Assembly (NCBI RefSeq): GCF_021412565.1
Contig: NZ_JAKCLJ010000003.1
Location: forward strand, 248,001-312,000
Length of the DNA: 64,000 bases
Source of the DNA: Shewanella sp. AS1
GTDB lineage: Bacteria; Pseudomonadota; Gammaproteobacteria; Enterobacterales; Shewanellaceae
Direction: 5' to 3'
In this document: in pieces, positions 27,100-34,783 of the stretch
Position numbering within the stretch: position 1 is the stretch's first letter
Layout: every line of letters begins with the position of its first letter
Made by a program: the position numbers and the translations under genes
Notes under the pieces: generated by a model
The model's database searches: none
What the model was told of the DNA's origin: nothing
Seen by the model: only the letters and a program-made list of their open reading frames with translations

Positions 27100-29373
27100 T
27101 TAGAGTGAGCTGTAGCGTTCGCGCAGACGCTGCCTGACCACTTCGGCTATGGTGTTAAACAGGAAGGTAAAGATAAAGAGCACGAAGGCCGCCAGGAAAA
27201 GCACCCGATAATGGGAGCTGCCGATGGCCGATTCTGGCATCTCAACGGCTATGTTGGCCGCCAAGGTTCGCATCCCCTCAAACACGCTCCACTCCATGAT
27301 GGCCGTATTCCCTGTGGCCATCAGCACTATCATGGTTTCACCAACGGCGCGGCCAAGCCCCATCATGACGGCAGAGAAGATCCCAGGGCTTGCGGTAAGC
27401 AGCACAACCCGGGTTAGGGTCTGCCAGTTGGTCGCCCCCAGCGCCAGACTGCCGTTCGACAGATGACGGGGCACAGAAAACACCGCATCTTCGGCAATCG
27501 AGAAGATGGTAGGAATGACGGCAAATCCCATGGCGATCCCCACCACTAAGGCGTTACGCTGATCGAAGGTGATGCCAAGCTCGTTGGTGATATATAAACG
27601 GGTATCGCCGCCGAAGAAAGCCACCTCGACGATGGGGCTAAGATAAAAAGCCAGCCAGCCAATAAAGATAATCACAGGCAGCAGCATCAACTCCTGATAC
27701 ACCTCGGGCAGACGCTGTTTCCAGCGACCCGGCAGCTTATACCAGGCAAAGGCGCTGAGCAGTATGCCGACGGGCAGCATCAAGATCAGCATCACTATCC
27801 CCGGCAGGTGATCTTCTATCAAAGGCGCCAGCCAGAGCCCGGCCAGGAAGCCTAAGATAACCGTCGGCAAGGCCTCCATGATCTCGATAGTAGGCTTAAC
27901 CACAGAGCGCACCTTAGGCGACATGAAATAGGCGGTATAAATCGCACCGGCAATGGCCAGAGGCGTGGCAAACAGCATGGCATAAAGCGCCGCCTTCATT
28001 GTGCCGAACGCCAGTGGCATCAGGCTGAGTTTGGCCTCGAAATCATCCGAACCGGACGTGGACTGCCACACATATTGCGGCTCAGGGTAGCCCTCGTACC
28101 ATACCTTGTCCCACATGGCGCTCCAGGAGACTTCCGGGTGACTGTTTTCTACGCTAAACAGATGCAGCTTGTCGCCAGCTTCGACCACAAGGCCATTAGA
28201 ACGGGGACTAAACCCCATGGTTTTAGGCTGCTTAATATCGAAGGTCTCGGAGAAGAGTCTGCGCTGACTCGTGGTATAGAGCAGATCCAGCTCCCCAGAA
28301 TCGCTGATGGTGGCAAAGCTCTTGCGGTAAAACTCACTGGCGATGCCTTTAACACCTTCGCTATTTTTAAATTCGCGGATCTGCTGGTATTGGCGGCCAT
28401 TTTCACCATTAACCTGAAAATATTGCAGGATAAGGCCGTTATCATAACTGACCAAGATTGAGCTGGCACCGGCGAGCAGCGCCACATGGGTGACTTTGGT
28501 TTTAGCGCGCTCAAGTTCTATCACCTGATGCAGCGACACCTCATCGGCATAGCTAATATCGTAGATAAACAGACGACCGCCCGAACGCAGCAGCAATTGA
28601 CGCTGATCCGGCGTCATCAACTGCTGCAGCACATTTTGCGGTGCGCCTTCGATAACCTGGGTGGTCGACTCCCACTCCACCTCTTCTGTCATCATGTTCT
28701 CCTCCCCGTTCTGGCGGGTGAGATACCACAGACCGTTATCGGCGCGATAGGCAAAGCTCATCTTATCTGAGGTATAGACAAAACCCAGTTGCTTGAGTGC
28801 AAGCCCATCAGGGGACACCTGCAGAGGCGTTTCCCCCAGAGGGAAGCGTAAACTTGGGGTGATGAGTCGCTTATCGCCAGGATAGGTGACGGAAAAATGA
28901 ATTCCAGCAATGATCACGCTGCCATCGGACAGACCAAAGGCGAAACGCTGCTCACTGGGCACGGCGGCCACGCTACTGACGATAGACACGCCAGCTGATA
29001 GCTCGATGCTCTCTTGTTTTACCAACTGGCCGCTCAGGGCGCTGTAAAACGCCACTTGGCCATTGGTCATCACCCGATAGAGGATCTCGTTTTGCTCATC
29101 GCTGCCCACCATCAGGGTCGGTACATCCTGAGTCTGTAGCGCTGAGCTGTGCAGATCTATGCTAGTCACAGGAGAAACATGGGCACCATCAAAAATCGGC
29201 TTAACCACATAGAGCAGATAGAAAAAAATCAGTAATAGTGCAACAAACACCATGGTACCGCCGAGCGTAACCCCGTATTGAGTCAACTTATCCCTCACCA
29301 GACGTCGGCTAGATCCTTGACTCATCAGTAAGTTTGTTGCCCTTGAACCAGGTTGAGAGACCTGAGTTGCCAT
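27100..29373 (-). CDS. pstC: Phosphate ABC transporter permease PstC, extended form
   Basis: 757 residues, more than twice the usual length. After a first membrane span (about 37-58) comes a periplasmic beta-rich domain of about 390 residues with WD-like strands (LLRSGGRLFIYDIS, LASGASSILVSYDNGL-like). The C-terminal permease follows with the EAA-type loop NGSLALGATNWQTLTRVVL. It probably imports phosphate with PstA, PstB and a binding protein; no pstS is in the window. It is the first gene after the Pho-box at 29478-29495. Confidence 0.94.
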   Translation of the reverse strand: MATQVSQPGSRATNLLMSQGSSRRLVRDKLTQYGVTLGGTMVFVALLLIFFYLLYVVKPIFDGAHVSPVTSIDLHSSALQTQDVPTLMVGSDEQNEILYRVMTNGQVAFYSALSGQLVKQESIELSAGVSIVSSVAAVPSEQRFAFGLSDGSVIIAGIHFSVTYPGDKRLITPSLRFPLGETPLQVSPDGLALKQLGFVYTSDKMSFAYRADNGLWYLTRQNGEENMMTEEVEWESTTQVIEGAPQNVLQQLMTPDQRQLLLRSGGRLFIYDISYADEVSLHQVIELERAKTKVTHVALLAGASSILVSYDNGLILQYFQVNGENGRQYQQIREFKNSEGVKGIASEFYRKSFATISDSGELDLLYTTSQRRLFSETFDIKQPKTMGFSPRSNGLVVEAGDKLHLFSVENSHPEVSWSAMWDKVWYEGYPEPQYVWQSTSGSDDFEAKLSLMPLAFGTMKAALYAMLFATPLAIAGAIYTAYFMSPKVRSVVKPTIEIMEALPTVILGFLAGLWLAPLIEDHLPGIVMLILMLPVGILLSAFAWYKLPGRWKQRLPEVYQELMLLPVIIFIGWLAFYLSPIVEVAFFGGDTRLYITNELGITFDQRNALVVGIAMGFAVIPTIFSIAEDAVFSVPRHLSNGSLALGATNWQTLTRVVLLTASPGIFSAVMMGLGRAVGETMIVLMATGNTAIMEWSVFEGMRTLAANIAVEMPESAIGSSHYRVLFLAAFVLFIFTFLFNTIAEVVRQRLRERYSSL

Positions 29374-29477
29374 TAGAACCTCGTTAATTATTGTTCCGTA
29401 TAATTTTCGCTGGGATTGTCGTTTCGGCTATGTTAACTATAGTGAAACAACTGCCCATTTCTGACCGTCGAGATTAT

Positions 29478-29495
29478 ATGACGCAAAGATGACAC
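29478..29495 (-). promoter_or_regulatory. Pho-box (PhoB binding site) upstream of pstC
   Basis: On the minus strand GTGTCAT and GCGTCAT are separated by four bases (CTTT), matching the consensus of two CTGTCAT repeats with 4-base spacing. It lies about 105 bases before the pstC start and 52 bases before the divergent ACT-domain gene. Confidence 0.75.
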
Positions 29496-29546
29496 TATTG
29501 TTACAGACAACGCATCTAACCGCTAACTTAAGGAGTTTTTAATCAC

Positions 29547-30044
29547 ATGTTACGCTACTTAGTGACTCTGCAAGTCAAAGATAGAAGAGGATTAGTCGAA
29601 CAGATCGCCCATATTGTCAGCCGCCACGGTGGCCATTGGCTCGACTCTGAACTGCGTCATCTCGATGGCATCTTCGCCGCCATCTTACTGCTGGAAGTCC
29701 CCGCCGCCAATTGGGATACTTTGCTGGAAAATCTCGAATGTATCGAAGGCCTTACCCTCACCTATGTGAAAACCAGCCACAGTGCGCCGCAAGCCCCCTG
29801 TAAACGTTACTCAGTCGTGGCCTACGACAGACCCGGCTTAGTGCACGAGATGTCAAACAAGATAAGCGACTTAGGCATCAATATCGAAAAACTCTCCACC
29901 AACTATGAGAGTGCCAGCCACACGGGCGTGCTGCTATTTCGCGCCAGTTTCAGCCTCAATATCCAGGATGAAGCCACAGAGCAGGCATTGACTCAGGCGC
30001 TCTATAGCATAGGGGATGATGTGGTACTCGACAGGCTGGATTAG
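29547..30044 (+). CDS. Two-ACT-domain regulator of the GcvR type
   Basis: 165 residues made of two ACT domains: MLRYLVTLQVKDRRGLVEQI (residues 1-20 onward) and RYSVVAYDRPGLVHEMSNKI (about 88-107 onward). This is the layout of GcvR, which blocks GcvA-driven activation of glycine cleavage genes by protein contact rather than by DNA binding. The gene could also be a paralogue with another amino-acid ligand. AAGGAG lies before the ATG. It is divergent from pstC. Confidence 0.75.
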   Translation: MLRYLVTLQVKDRRGLVEQIAHIVSRHGGHWLDSELRHLDGIFAAILLLEVPAANWDTLLENLECIEGLTLTYVKTSHSAPQAPCKRYSVVAYDRPGLVHEMSNKISDLGINIEKLSTNYESASHTGVLLFRASFSLNIQDEATEQALTQALYSIGDDVVLDRLD

Positions 30045-30174
30045 TGGGCCATCCGCGACTAAGCCAATAATTCACACAACAGCTCGCCCGCAGCATTGAT
30101 GCGGGCGAATGCTGACAATCGAAAAAAGCGTTCAGGATAGCTCAGCAAATTCTGATATACTCCCATCTATTATA

Positions 30175-30206
30175 AGTAATCACCTGAATTAGTAATCATC
30201 TGAATT
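30175..30206. repeat. Two 16-bp tandem repeats upstream of the DUF2797 gene
   Basis: AGTAATCACCTGAATT and AGTAATCATCTGAATT are adjacent, 15 of 16 bases identical, in the promoter region of the next gene. Confidence 0.85.
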
Positions 30207-30266
30207 AGCTTGATTTTTACCCATCAGTTTTAGTCCTTCAGGTAAACAAAAACACTGGAAGCTCCC

Positions 30267-31103
30267 ATGCCAAATACCCCTGTCACAGGAAATATACGTA
30301 AGATGCGCGCCAGCCTCGGCGCCGGTGGACAAGTCAATTACCAACTCCCTCTGTCTGATGCCTTAGTCGAGATGAATCCGCTTATCGGCCAGCAAGTGAC
30401 GCTTACTCACACAGGCAATATCCACTGCTGTCACTGCGGCAAGAAAACCAAGAAAAGTTTCTCCCAGGGTCACTGTTTTGTCTGCATGAAAAAACTGGCC
30501 AGCTGCGACATGTGCATCATGAAACCTGAGACCTGCCACTACGCCCAGGGGACCTGCCGCGAGCCACAATGGGGCGAAGACAACTGCTTTGTGCCCCACT
30601 ATGTGTATCTGTCCAATACCTCCGGCCTCAAAGTCGGCATCACACGTCATACCCAGCTGCCGACACGTTGGATAGATCAAGGTGCAACCCAGGGACTGCC
30701 GATTTTAAAAGTCTCCAGCAGGCAGCTATCTGGCTTAGTGGAAGTGGAGCTGGCGAAAATGATCGCCGATAAGACCAATTGGCGCACCATGTTAAAAGGC
30801 GATGCCGAGCCGCTTGATTTAACCGAGCATGCAAAACAGCTGCTGCCGCAAATCGAGACCCGCCTGCATGAGCTGGCGATGGAACATGGCGAGTATGCCA
30901 TTGAAAAGCTGGATGAAACCATAGTGGAGATAGACTACCCTGTAGTAGAGTACCCTAAGAAAATCGCCTCCCACAACTTCGATAAAGATCCCGTTGTCAG
31001 CGGTAAACTGCTGGGCATAAAGGGGCAATATCTGATCTTCGATACCGGCGTGATTAACCTGAGAAAATTCACCGCCTATGAGATAAGCATAGAAGCGGCC
31101 TAG
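30267..31103 (+). CDS. DUF2797 zinc-finger protein
   Basis: 278 residues. The N-terminal third has clustered Cys pairs (HCCHCGKK, HCFVCMKK, CDMCIMKPETC) likely to bind zinc. The middle VPHYVYLSNTSGLKVGITR followed by RWIDQGA resembles a GIY-YIG-like core seen in DUF2797. Function is unknown. It is the last core gene before the cassette island, and its stop codon lies at the edge of a degenerate attC-like hairpin. Confidence 0.85.
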   Translation: MPNTPVTGNIRKMRASLGAGGQVNYQLPLSDALVEMNPLIGQQVTLTHTGNIHCCHCGKKTKKSFSQGHCFVCMKKLASCDMCIMKPETCHYAQGTCREPQWGEDNCFVPHYVYLSNTSGLKVGITRHTQLPTRWIDQGATQGLPILKVSSRQLSGLVEVELAKMIADKTNWRTMLKGDAEPLDLTEHAKQLLPQIETRLHELAMEHGEYAIEKLDETIVEIDYPVVEYPKKIASHNFDKDPVVSGKLLGIKGQYLIFDTGVINLRKFTAYEISIEAA

Positions 31104-31151
31104 TAGCGAGTGGCGGGCTCGCTTCGGCTTGTTCGCCGCTCGTTCCCAAGG
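31104..31151 (-). other. Degenerate attC-like hairpin after the toxin gene
   Basis: On the minus strand an AAC at the toxin stop codon is followed by CGAGCGGCG, a 17-base loop region, then CGCCACTCG and CTAGGCC. The arms pair with one unpaired base, as attC arms do, but the end boxes are poor matches to RYYYAAC/GTTRRRY. It is the expected position for the recombination site of the toxin-antitoxin cassette. Confidence 0.35.
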
Positions 31152-31454
31152 TTATTGTTTACTCAACAGGAACTTACGCAAATCTCTCTCTGCACGCATA
31201 ACAAACAGAATAAAAACTTTGTCATCCTCTTGTTTATAGAAAACACGACACGGATTAACGACAAGTTCACGATAACTTAAGTGTTCCAGTTCGGGCGGAA
31301 TGCGACCCGATCCAGGGAATGCTTCTAGACGTTCAACTTTAGAGAAGATCGTTTGAACCAATTGCTTTGCAGCTACGACATTTTCAAGTGCTATGTACTC
31401 AGCGATATCATTAAGGTCAGATAGCGCAGGTTCGGTCCAGATTATTTCAGCCAT
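31152..31454 (-). CDS. RelE/ParE family toxin
   Basis: 100 residues. The opening AEIIWTEPALSDLNDIAEYI, the middle FPGSGRIPPELEHLSYRELV and the end VFILFVMRAERDLRKFLL are the ParE/RelE superfamily pattern (alpha-hairpin followed by a beta sheet with basic residues). ParE types poison gyrase and RelE types cleave ribosome-bound mRNA; sequence alone favours ParE. It overlaps the antitoxin gene by 13 bases and forms a complete module. Confidence 0.9.
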   Translation of the reverse strand: MAEIIWTEPALSDLNDIAEYIALENVVAAKQLVQTIFSKVERLEAFPGSGRIPPELEHLSYRELVVNPCRVFYKQEDDKVFILFVMRAERDLRKFLLSKQ

Positions 31455-31699
31455 TTTGACATTTTGCCTTTGGCTTGCTCGTGACTTAGCACTTTACCGT
31501 CAGCTAATGCGCGTTCGCCTCGTGCAATGCCCTCCAGAATCGCCAAACGATTTTGCATAAACTCATAGTCATCAACATCAACAAGATATGCGGATGGCTT
31601 ACCATGTTCTGTAATTAACACTGGTTCTTTCGTGTCGTGGAGATCGGCAAGGATCTTAGTTGCTTGGCGTTTGAGAGATGTAACTAATTCTACTTTCAT
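31442..31699 (-). CDS. Phd/YefM family antitoxin
   Basis: 85 residues. The N-terminal DNA-binding fold is seen as LKRQATKILADLHDTKEPVL and ITEHGKPSAYLVDVDDYE. The charged C-terminal tail (ERALADGKVLSHEQAKGKMS) should wrap the toxin. It is translated first and overlaps the toxin gene. A perfect palindromic operator 24 bases upstream fits autoregulation. Confidence 0.92.
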   Translation of the reverse strand: MKVELVTSLKRQATKILADLHDTKEPVLITEHGKPSAYLVDVDDYEFMQNRLAILEGIARGERALADGKVLSHEQAKGKMSKWLK

Positions 31700-31722
31700 G
31701 AGAGCTGCTCAAAAGGAATACT

Positions 31723-31746
31723 AAAGTGATACTATTGTATCACTTT
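31723..31746. promoter_or_regulatory. Palindromic operator of the toxin-antitoxin module
   Basis: AAAGTGATAC and GTATCACTTT form a perfect 10-bp inverted repeat around TATT. On the minus strand TACAAT within it could serve as the -10 box, so bound antitoxin would block transcription. It lies 24 bases upstream of the antitoxin ATG. Confidence 0.75.
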
Positions 31747-31767
31747 GAGCATAGCAAGCGACATGAC

Positions 31768-31839
31768 GGCTAACGCCTCACTCACCGGAATTTTGGGAGC
31801 GAAGCGAGTAAAATTTCCGCGTGAAGTGACTTGTTATAC
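31768..31839 (-). mobile_element. attC-like integron recombination site at the end of the Gabija-like cassette
   Basis: On the minus strand the 72-bp segment starts with GTATAAC (R'') and ends with GCGTTAGCC (R'). Between them the arms pair almost fully (TCACT-CAC-CGG-AATTTT) with three single unpaired bases on one arm and an unpaired AAG/GCC spacer next to the end boxes, plus a 15-base variable loop. This is the architecture of attC sites (R boxes, unpaired spacer, extrahelical bases, terminal loop). It begins 21 bases after the helicase gene stop, as attC sites do in gene cassettes. Confidence 0.72.
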
Positions 31840-31860
31840 GCTTTCGTAAGCATAACTCAA

Positions 31861-32898
31861 TCACGACACCTGATACTTCTTTAATGATTTTTCAGAAACA
31901 AAATACAAATTTCCTTTTGCCCTGGTGCAAGCTACATACAGCTTGTTTTTTGTGATTGGATTAAGTTGACCTAGATTAGCATTATCAAAAGCCTTTAAGG
32001 TTGTCGGGTTTAGCACGACACATACATCTTGGAAGTGATCTAATCCTTTTGTATTTCCCCAGTTAGCAGTGTTTCCTGCATAACTATCACTTTTTTGATA
32101 AAAAAGTTTAACAATGGAGTCATTATTGAAAATTGAATCAACCTCATCAACATTGTCAACATACCCTACCACGACCTCATCTTCTCGATGAGACAAAATC
32201 TTGATTCCTATATTTTCAGATACAAAGGCACAAACACTAGGGCTGCAGCGATAACTGTTTGATAGCGATACTAAATCTACCTCAAAGCCTGATTTTTTTA
32301 GTTTATCGCAGTATTTATCAAAACATTCATGCAATGATTTTTGAGTGTTTCCATCACGACTGGTGTCGAAAGTATGCTGATAAAAATCTCCCACCAATCG
32401 CATTTCTACATTTGCCATTGCCAAGGCGCAAATGAGGTTGAAATCGTTTGCAGCGAAATCTTGAACTTCGTCAATAAACACCGAGTCATAGAACTTTTCA
32501 ATTCGTTGTATTAAATCAGGAACAACATCAAATTCAATTAGTAGTTTGGCTATACGGTTTGCGTAAAGCCGCCCATTCTTATCAATATAATGCTCTCTCG
32601 TATCCTTTCTAGAACGTTGTGCGTACTGAGGTAAGGGAAAATTGAAGTTAATCCCCTTGGTTTTCAGCTCATATCCGCATAGGGGCCTAAAACAAAATGA
32701 ATATAAAAATGTAAAATAGCTATATATCCGAATCCCGACTGGGATCTCTCCAAACTTATCAATTACTCTATTTTTTAGGTGTCGGGTATTGTTTTCTGTA
32801 TATGTAACAATTAAACACCGGCTATCCGCATTAAGTGAATCAATGATACTCGATGTTTTCCCTGATCCTGCAACGGCAAATACTACTCGTTTATCCAT
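31861..32898 (-). CDS. Compact UvrD-like SF1 helicase (GajB-like), Gabija-type defence
   Basis: 345 residues. The SF1 helicase motifs are all present in order: AGSGKTSS (10-17), FIDEVQDF (141-148), LVGDFYQHT (168-176), SYRCSP (215-220), TKGLDHFQDVCVVL (283-296) and KLYVACTRAK (319-328). It is much shorter than typical GajB (around 490 residues), apparently lacking large 1B/2B subdomains. In Gabija the helicase-like subunit binds the OLD nuclease complex and responds to phage. The start overlaps the stop of the OLD gene by 16 bases, so the two are translationally coupled. It could instead be a partner in a related, unnamed OLD-helicase system. Confidence 0.8.
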   Translation of the reverse strand: MDKRVVFAVAGSGKTSSIIDSLNADSRCLIVTYTENNTRHLKNRVIDKFGEIPVGIRIYSYFTFLYSFCFRPLCGYELKTKGINFNFPLPQYAQRSRKDTREHYIDKNGRLYANRIAKLLIEFDVVPDLIQRIEKFYDSVFIDEVQDFAANDFNLICALAMANVEMRLVGDFYQHTFDTSRDGNTQKSLHECFDKYCDKLKKSGFEVDLVSLSNSYRCSPSVCAFVSENIGIKILSHREDEVVVGYVDNVDEVDSIFNNDSIVKLFYQKSDSYAGNTANWGNTKGLDHFQDVCVVLNPTTLKAFDNANLGQLNPITKNKLYVACTRAKGNLYFVSEKSLKKYQVS

Positions 32899-34448
32899 TG
32901 TATCGCCTGCTGAATATATTCCGGAGAGTCCAAGTCCTCTGAATGATTTTCGACAAGTCTGAGTGAACTTTCTGCCTTATTACTCAGCATGAAATCGAGA
33001 GGCTCTTTTTGTATGTTTCCTCCAGAAAATAATGCGTCGCATATTGCTTTATTCTTACGATAAAGACAGACCTCAAAGGTATAATTATTATCATCAGTAT
33101 CCGAGAAGACCTTAATATTTCCTGCCGTATAATCAGCATAATTATCTATACAAGTTTCTTGGTAATTTCCGTCATTATCGCGAATTATAGCTGCTCTAAT
33201 ATTCAGAGTTTTTGCTAGCTCCATGTAGCGTTTAAAGCTGGTTCCACCGACTGAAATAACATGTACTTCATCTTCTTCTAGAGTCCTTCCGGTTGACCTT
33301 TTGTATAGTGAGTCAATCAACATGTACTCTGCATCCCCTTCAACAAGAATAACTTTTCTTGATAGCACGAACTCCAGAATATTATTGTCTGGAGCTTTCA
33401 TGAAAAATTTTGAAGTTGATGGCGATAGATCATTTAGCTTAAGCGGCTTATCACTGCTGCTATTTAGAAGTATAGATTTTCTTAAATCTAATCGAGTACT
33501 TATTAAACTACTGTGAGTTGCGATAATTATTTGATTTTGATGGGACTCTGATATTTTTGAAATAAGCCTTTTCATATTGCTGTGGCTAAGGTGATTTTCA
33601 GGCTCTTCTAAAAGGAGGGTATCTAACGTATTATTCTCAGCGTTACGATTCAGAGCGAATTCAGTTTTAATGAAGCACTGCTGCCCTTGCCCTCTGGCAT
33701 CTATGGGAATATCTCCTTGAGTCAGAGTGATGTCAGCTTCCAGATTGTATTTTGACCCTGAACGTATGGCCAGCTCGTAACTGCCTAATCCAGCATTGAT
33801 ATCTTTGAGTTTATTCTCTTTGAATTGTATTTTTTGTAACCGATATTCGTTGCTAAGGCTTACTCTATTTGCATGCTCTACAGTGGAATCATAGACTGTT
33901 CTTATGTATTCATTGTTTGCATGTTCGCTATTAATTTTTGAGCTATCTATTGTTAAGCACTTAAGAAATCGGCGATATCCGGAATATGCTTCGCCATTAA
34001 AAGTAATGAATTTAACAATATAAAATTCAAATGGAAAATTTCCGTTATTCAATGCTAAAACCTGATTGATTTCATTGATTAATTCTTCATTGGGAAGACA
34101 AATCATATGCAATCCACTAGCATTGATATTTTTCGAATTATGCTTTCCGAAAAGATCGGGGGTTGTTTCATCACTCAAATAAACTTCGACATGAACTTCA
34201 GGTAAGTTCTCAAACGTCTTTTCACCCGCTAAAAATTCAGCTATCGATACCTTATTAAGAATGGACTCAATACCTATAGTCTCAACTTTATGCCTGCTTC
34301 CACTGGAAAGCAGTTCAATTGCTTGTAATATTGAGCTTTTGCCCGCCTCATTATCTCCAATGATAGTATTAATCTTCGAATTAAAATCGACTTCAAAATC
34401 TTTGAATCTTTTAAAGTTAATGAGCTTTAGTTGTTTTATATGCTGCAT
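32883..34448 (-). CDS. OLD family ATPase-TOPRIM nuclease (GajA-like), Gabija-type defence
   Basis: 521 residues. The ABC-type ATPase has Walker A GDNEAGKSS (31-39), an ARGQGQQ signature (251-257), Walker B TLLLEEPENHL (277-287) and the switch His in IIIATHSS (307-314). A C-terminal TOPRIM domain follows with the catalytic Glu in ILVEGDAE (367-374) and the acidic pair in RDNDGN (423-428). An OLD nuclease next to a UvrD-like helicase is the class 2 OLD arrangement, that is, Gabija. It is a little shorter than GajA (about 578). It probably nicks or cuts DNA when nucleotide pools fall during phage infection; that role is inferred from the family. Confidence 0.85.
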   Translation of the reverse strand: MQHIKQLKLINFKRFKDFEVDFNSKINTIIGDNEAGKSSILQAIELLSSGSRHKVETIGIESILNKVSIAEFLAGEKTFENLPEVHVEVYLSDETTPDLFGKHNSKNINASGLHMICLPNEELINEINQVLALNNGNFPFEFYIVKFITFNGEAYSGYRRFLKCLTIDSSKINSEHANNEYIRTVYDSTVEHANRVSLSNEYRLQKIQFKENKLKDINAGLGSYELAIRSGSKYNLEADITLTQGDIPIDARGQGQQCFIKTEFALNRNAENNTLDTLLLEEPENHLSHSNMKRLISKISESHQNQIIIATHSSLISTRLDLRKSILLNSSSDKPLKLNDLSPSTSKFFMKAPDNNILEFVLSRKVILVEGDAEYMLIDSLYKRSTGRTLEEDEVHVISVGGTSFKRYMELAKTLNIRAAIIRDNDGNYQETCIDNYADYTAGNIKVFSDTDDNNYTFEVCLYRKNKAICDALFSGGNIQKEPLDFMLSNKAESSLRLVENHSEDLDSPEYIQQAIQWINE

Positions 34449-34495
34449 GATTTCCCTTTCCAGTTCTGTGGAAATGCTAGTAGATTAAACTGTGC

Positions 34496-34550
34496 GTATA
34501 ACACTTTATTAGCGAGACCTTGCAAGGTACGCTAGCTTGTAAGGTTGGAA
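34496..34550 (-). mobile_element. Second attC-like hairpin upstream of the OLD gene
   Basis: On the minus strand TTCCAAC and GTTATAC bound a stem containing TAGCG/CGCTA and the self-complementary ACCTTGCAAGGT. Arms pair less well than in the 31768-31839 site. Position and the shared GTTATACGC box suggest the residual attC of a lost upstream cassette. Confidence 0.45.
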
Positions 34551-34783
34551 TCCAAGCCCGCATAGACACCCTAATAATCCTCATAAAATTACAGTAAATC
34601 ATACAGTAAAGTAAATACTGCTCCAGGACAATGCGAACTGAGTGTTCTGTCGGTTCAACGCATTCCTGAGCTTATTAGGGAGAAACTAGAATCTAGAATC
34701 TAGCTTATGGCACTTGCATAGCCTGCTCCGTCTTTCCGCTATTCAACTATCTGTTTCTCATCCATCTATTAATCGCCTTTCCG
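34551..34783. other. Intergenic region right of the cassette island, no gene seen
   Basis: About 230 bases separate the second attC-like hairpin from the DUF4136-like gene. It contains a repeated ACAGTAAA/TACAGTAAAG fragment and an ATCTAGAATCTAG doublet but no credible coding frame. Confidence 0.45.

Larger units (their letters stand above)
31774..34501 (-). mobile_element. Integron-type gene cassette carrying a Gabija-like gene pair
   Basis: The cassette would run from the cut between G and TTATACGC at 34502/34501 to the R' box at 31774, about 2.73 kb. Its first bases on the minus strand (GTTATACGC, 34494-34502) are exactly complementary to the R'' box of its own attC (GCGTATAAC, 31833-31841), which is what a circular cassette inserted by an integrase leaves. 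Both genes point in cassette direction and are AT-rich by eye compared with neighbours. No integrase gene is in this window. Confidence 0.6.

Noticed and set aside
30085..30107. Hairpin CGCCCGCA/TGCGGGCG after the ACT-domain gene as a terminator
   Set aside because: The stem is good but no T run follows, so it is not called as a Rho-independent terminator.
31768..31839. Reading the hairpin after the helicase gene as an ordinary terminator
   Set aside because: There is no T run on the minus strand, and the end boxes, unpaired single bases and match to the cassette start fit an attC site better.
31861..34448. Assigning the OLD-helicase pair to PARIS or a retron effector
   Set aside because: The ATPase and TOPRIM are fused in one protein, which does not fit the AriA/AriB split of PARIS, and no reverse transcriptase is present, which excludes a retron. 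A UvrD-like partner fits Gabija.
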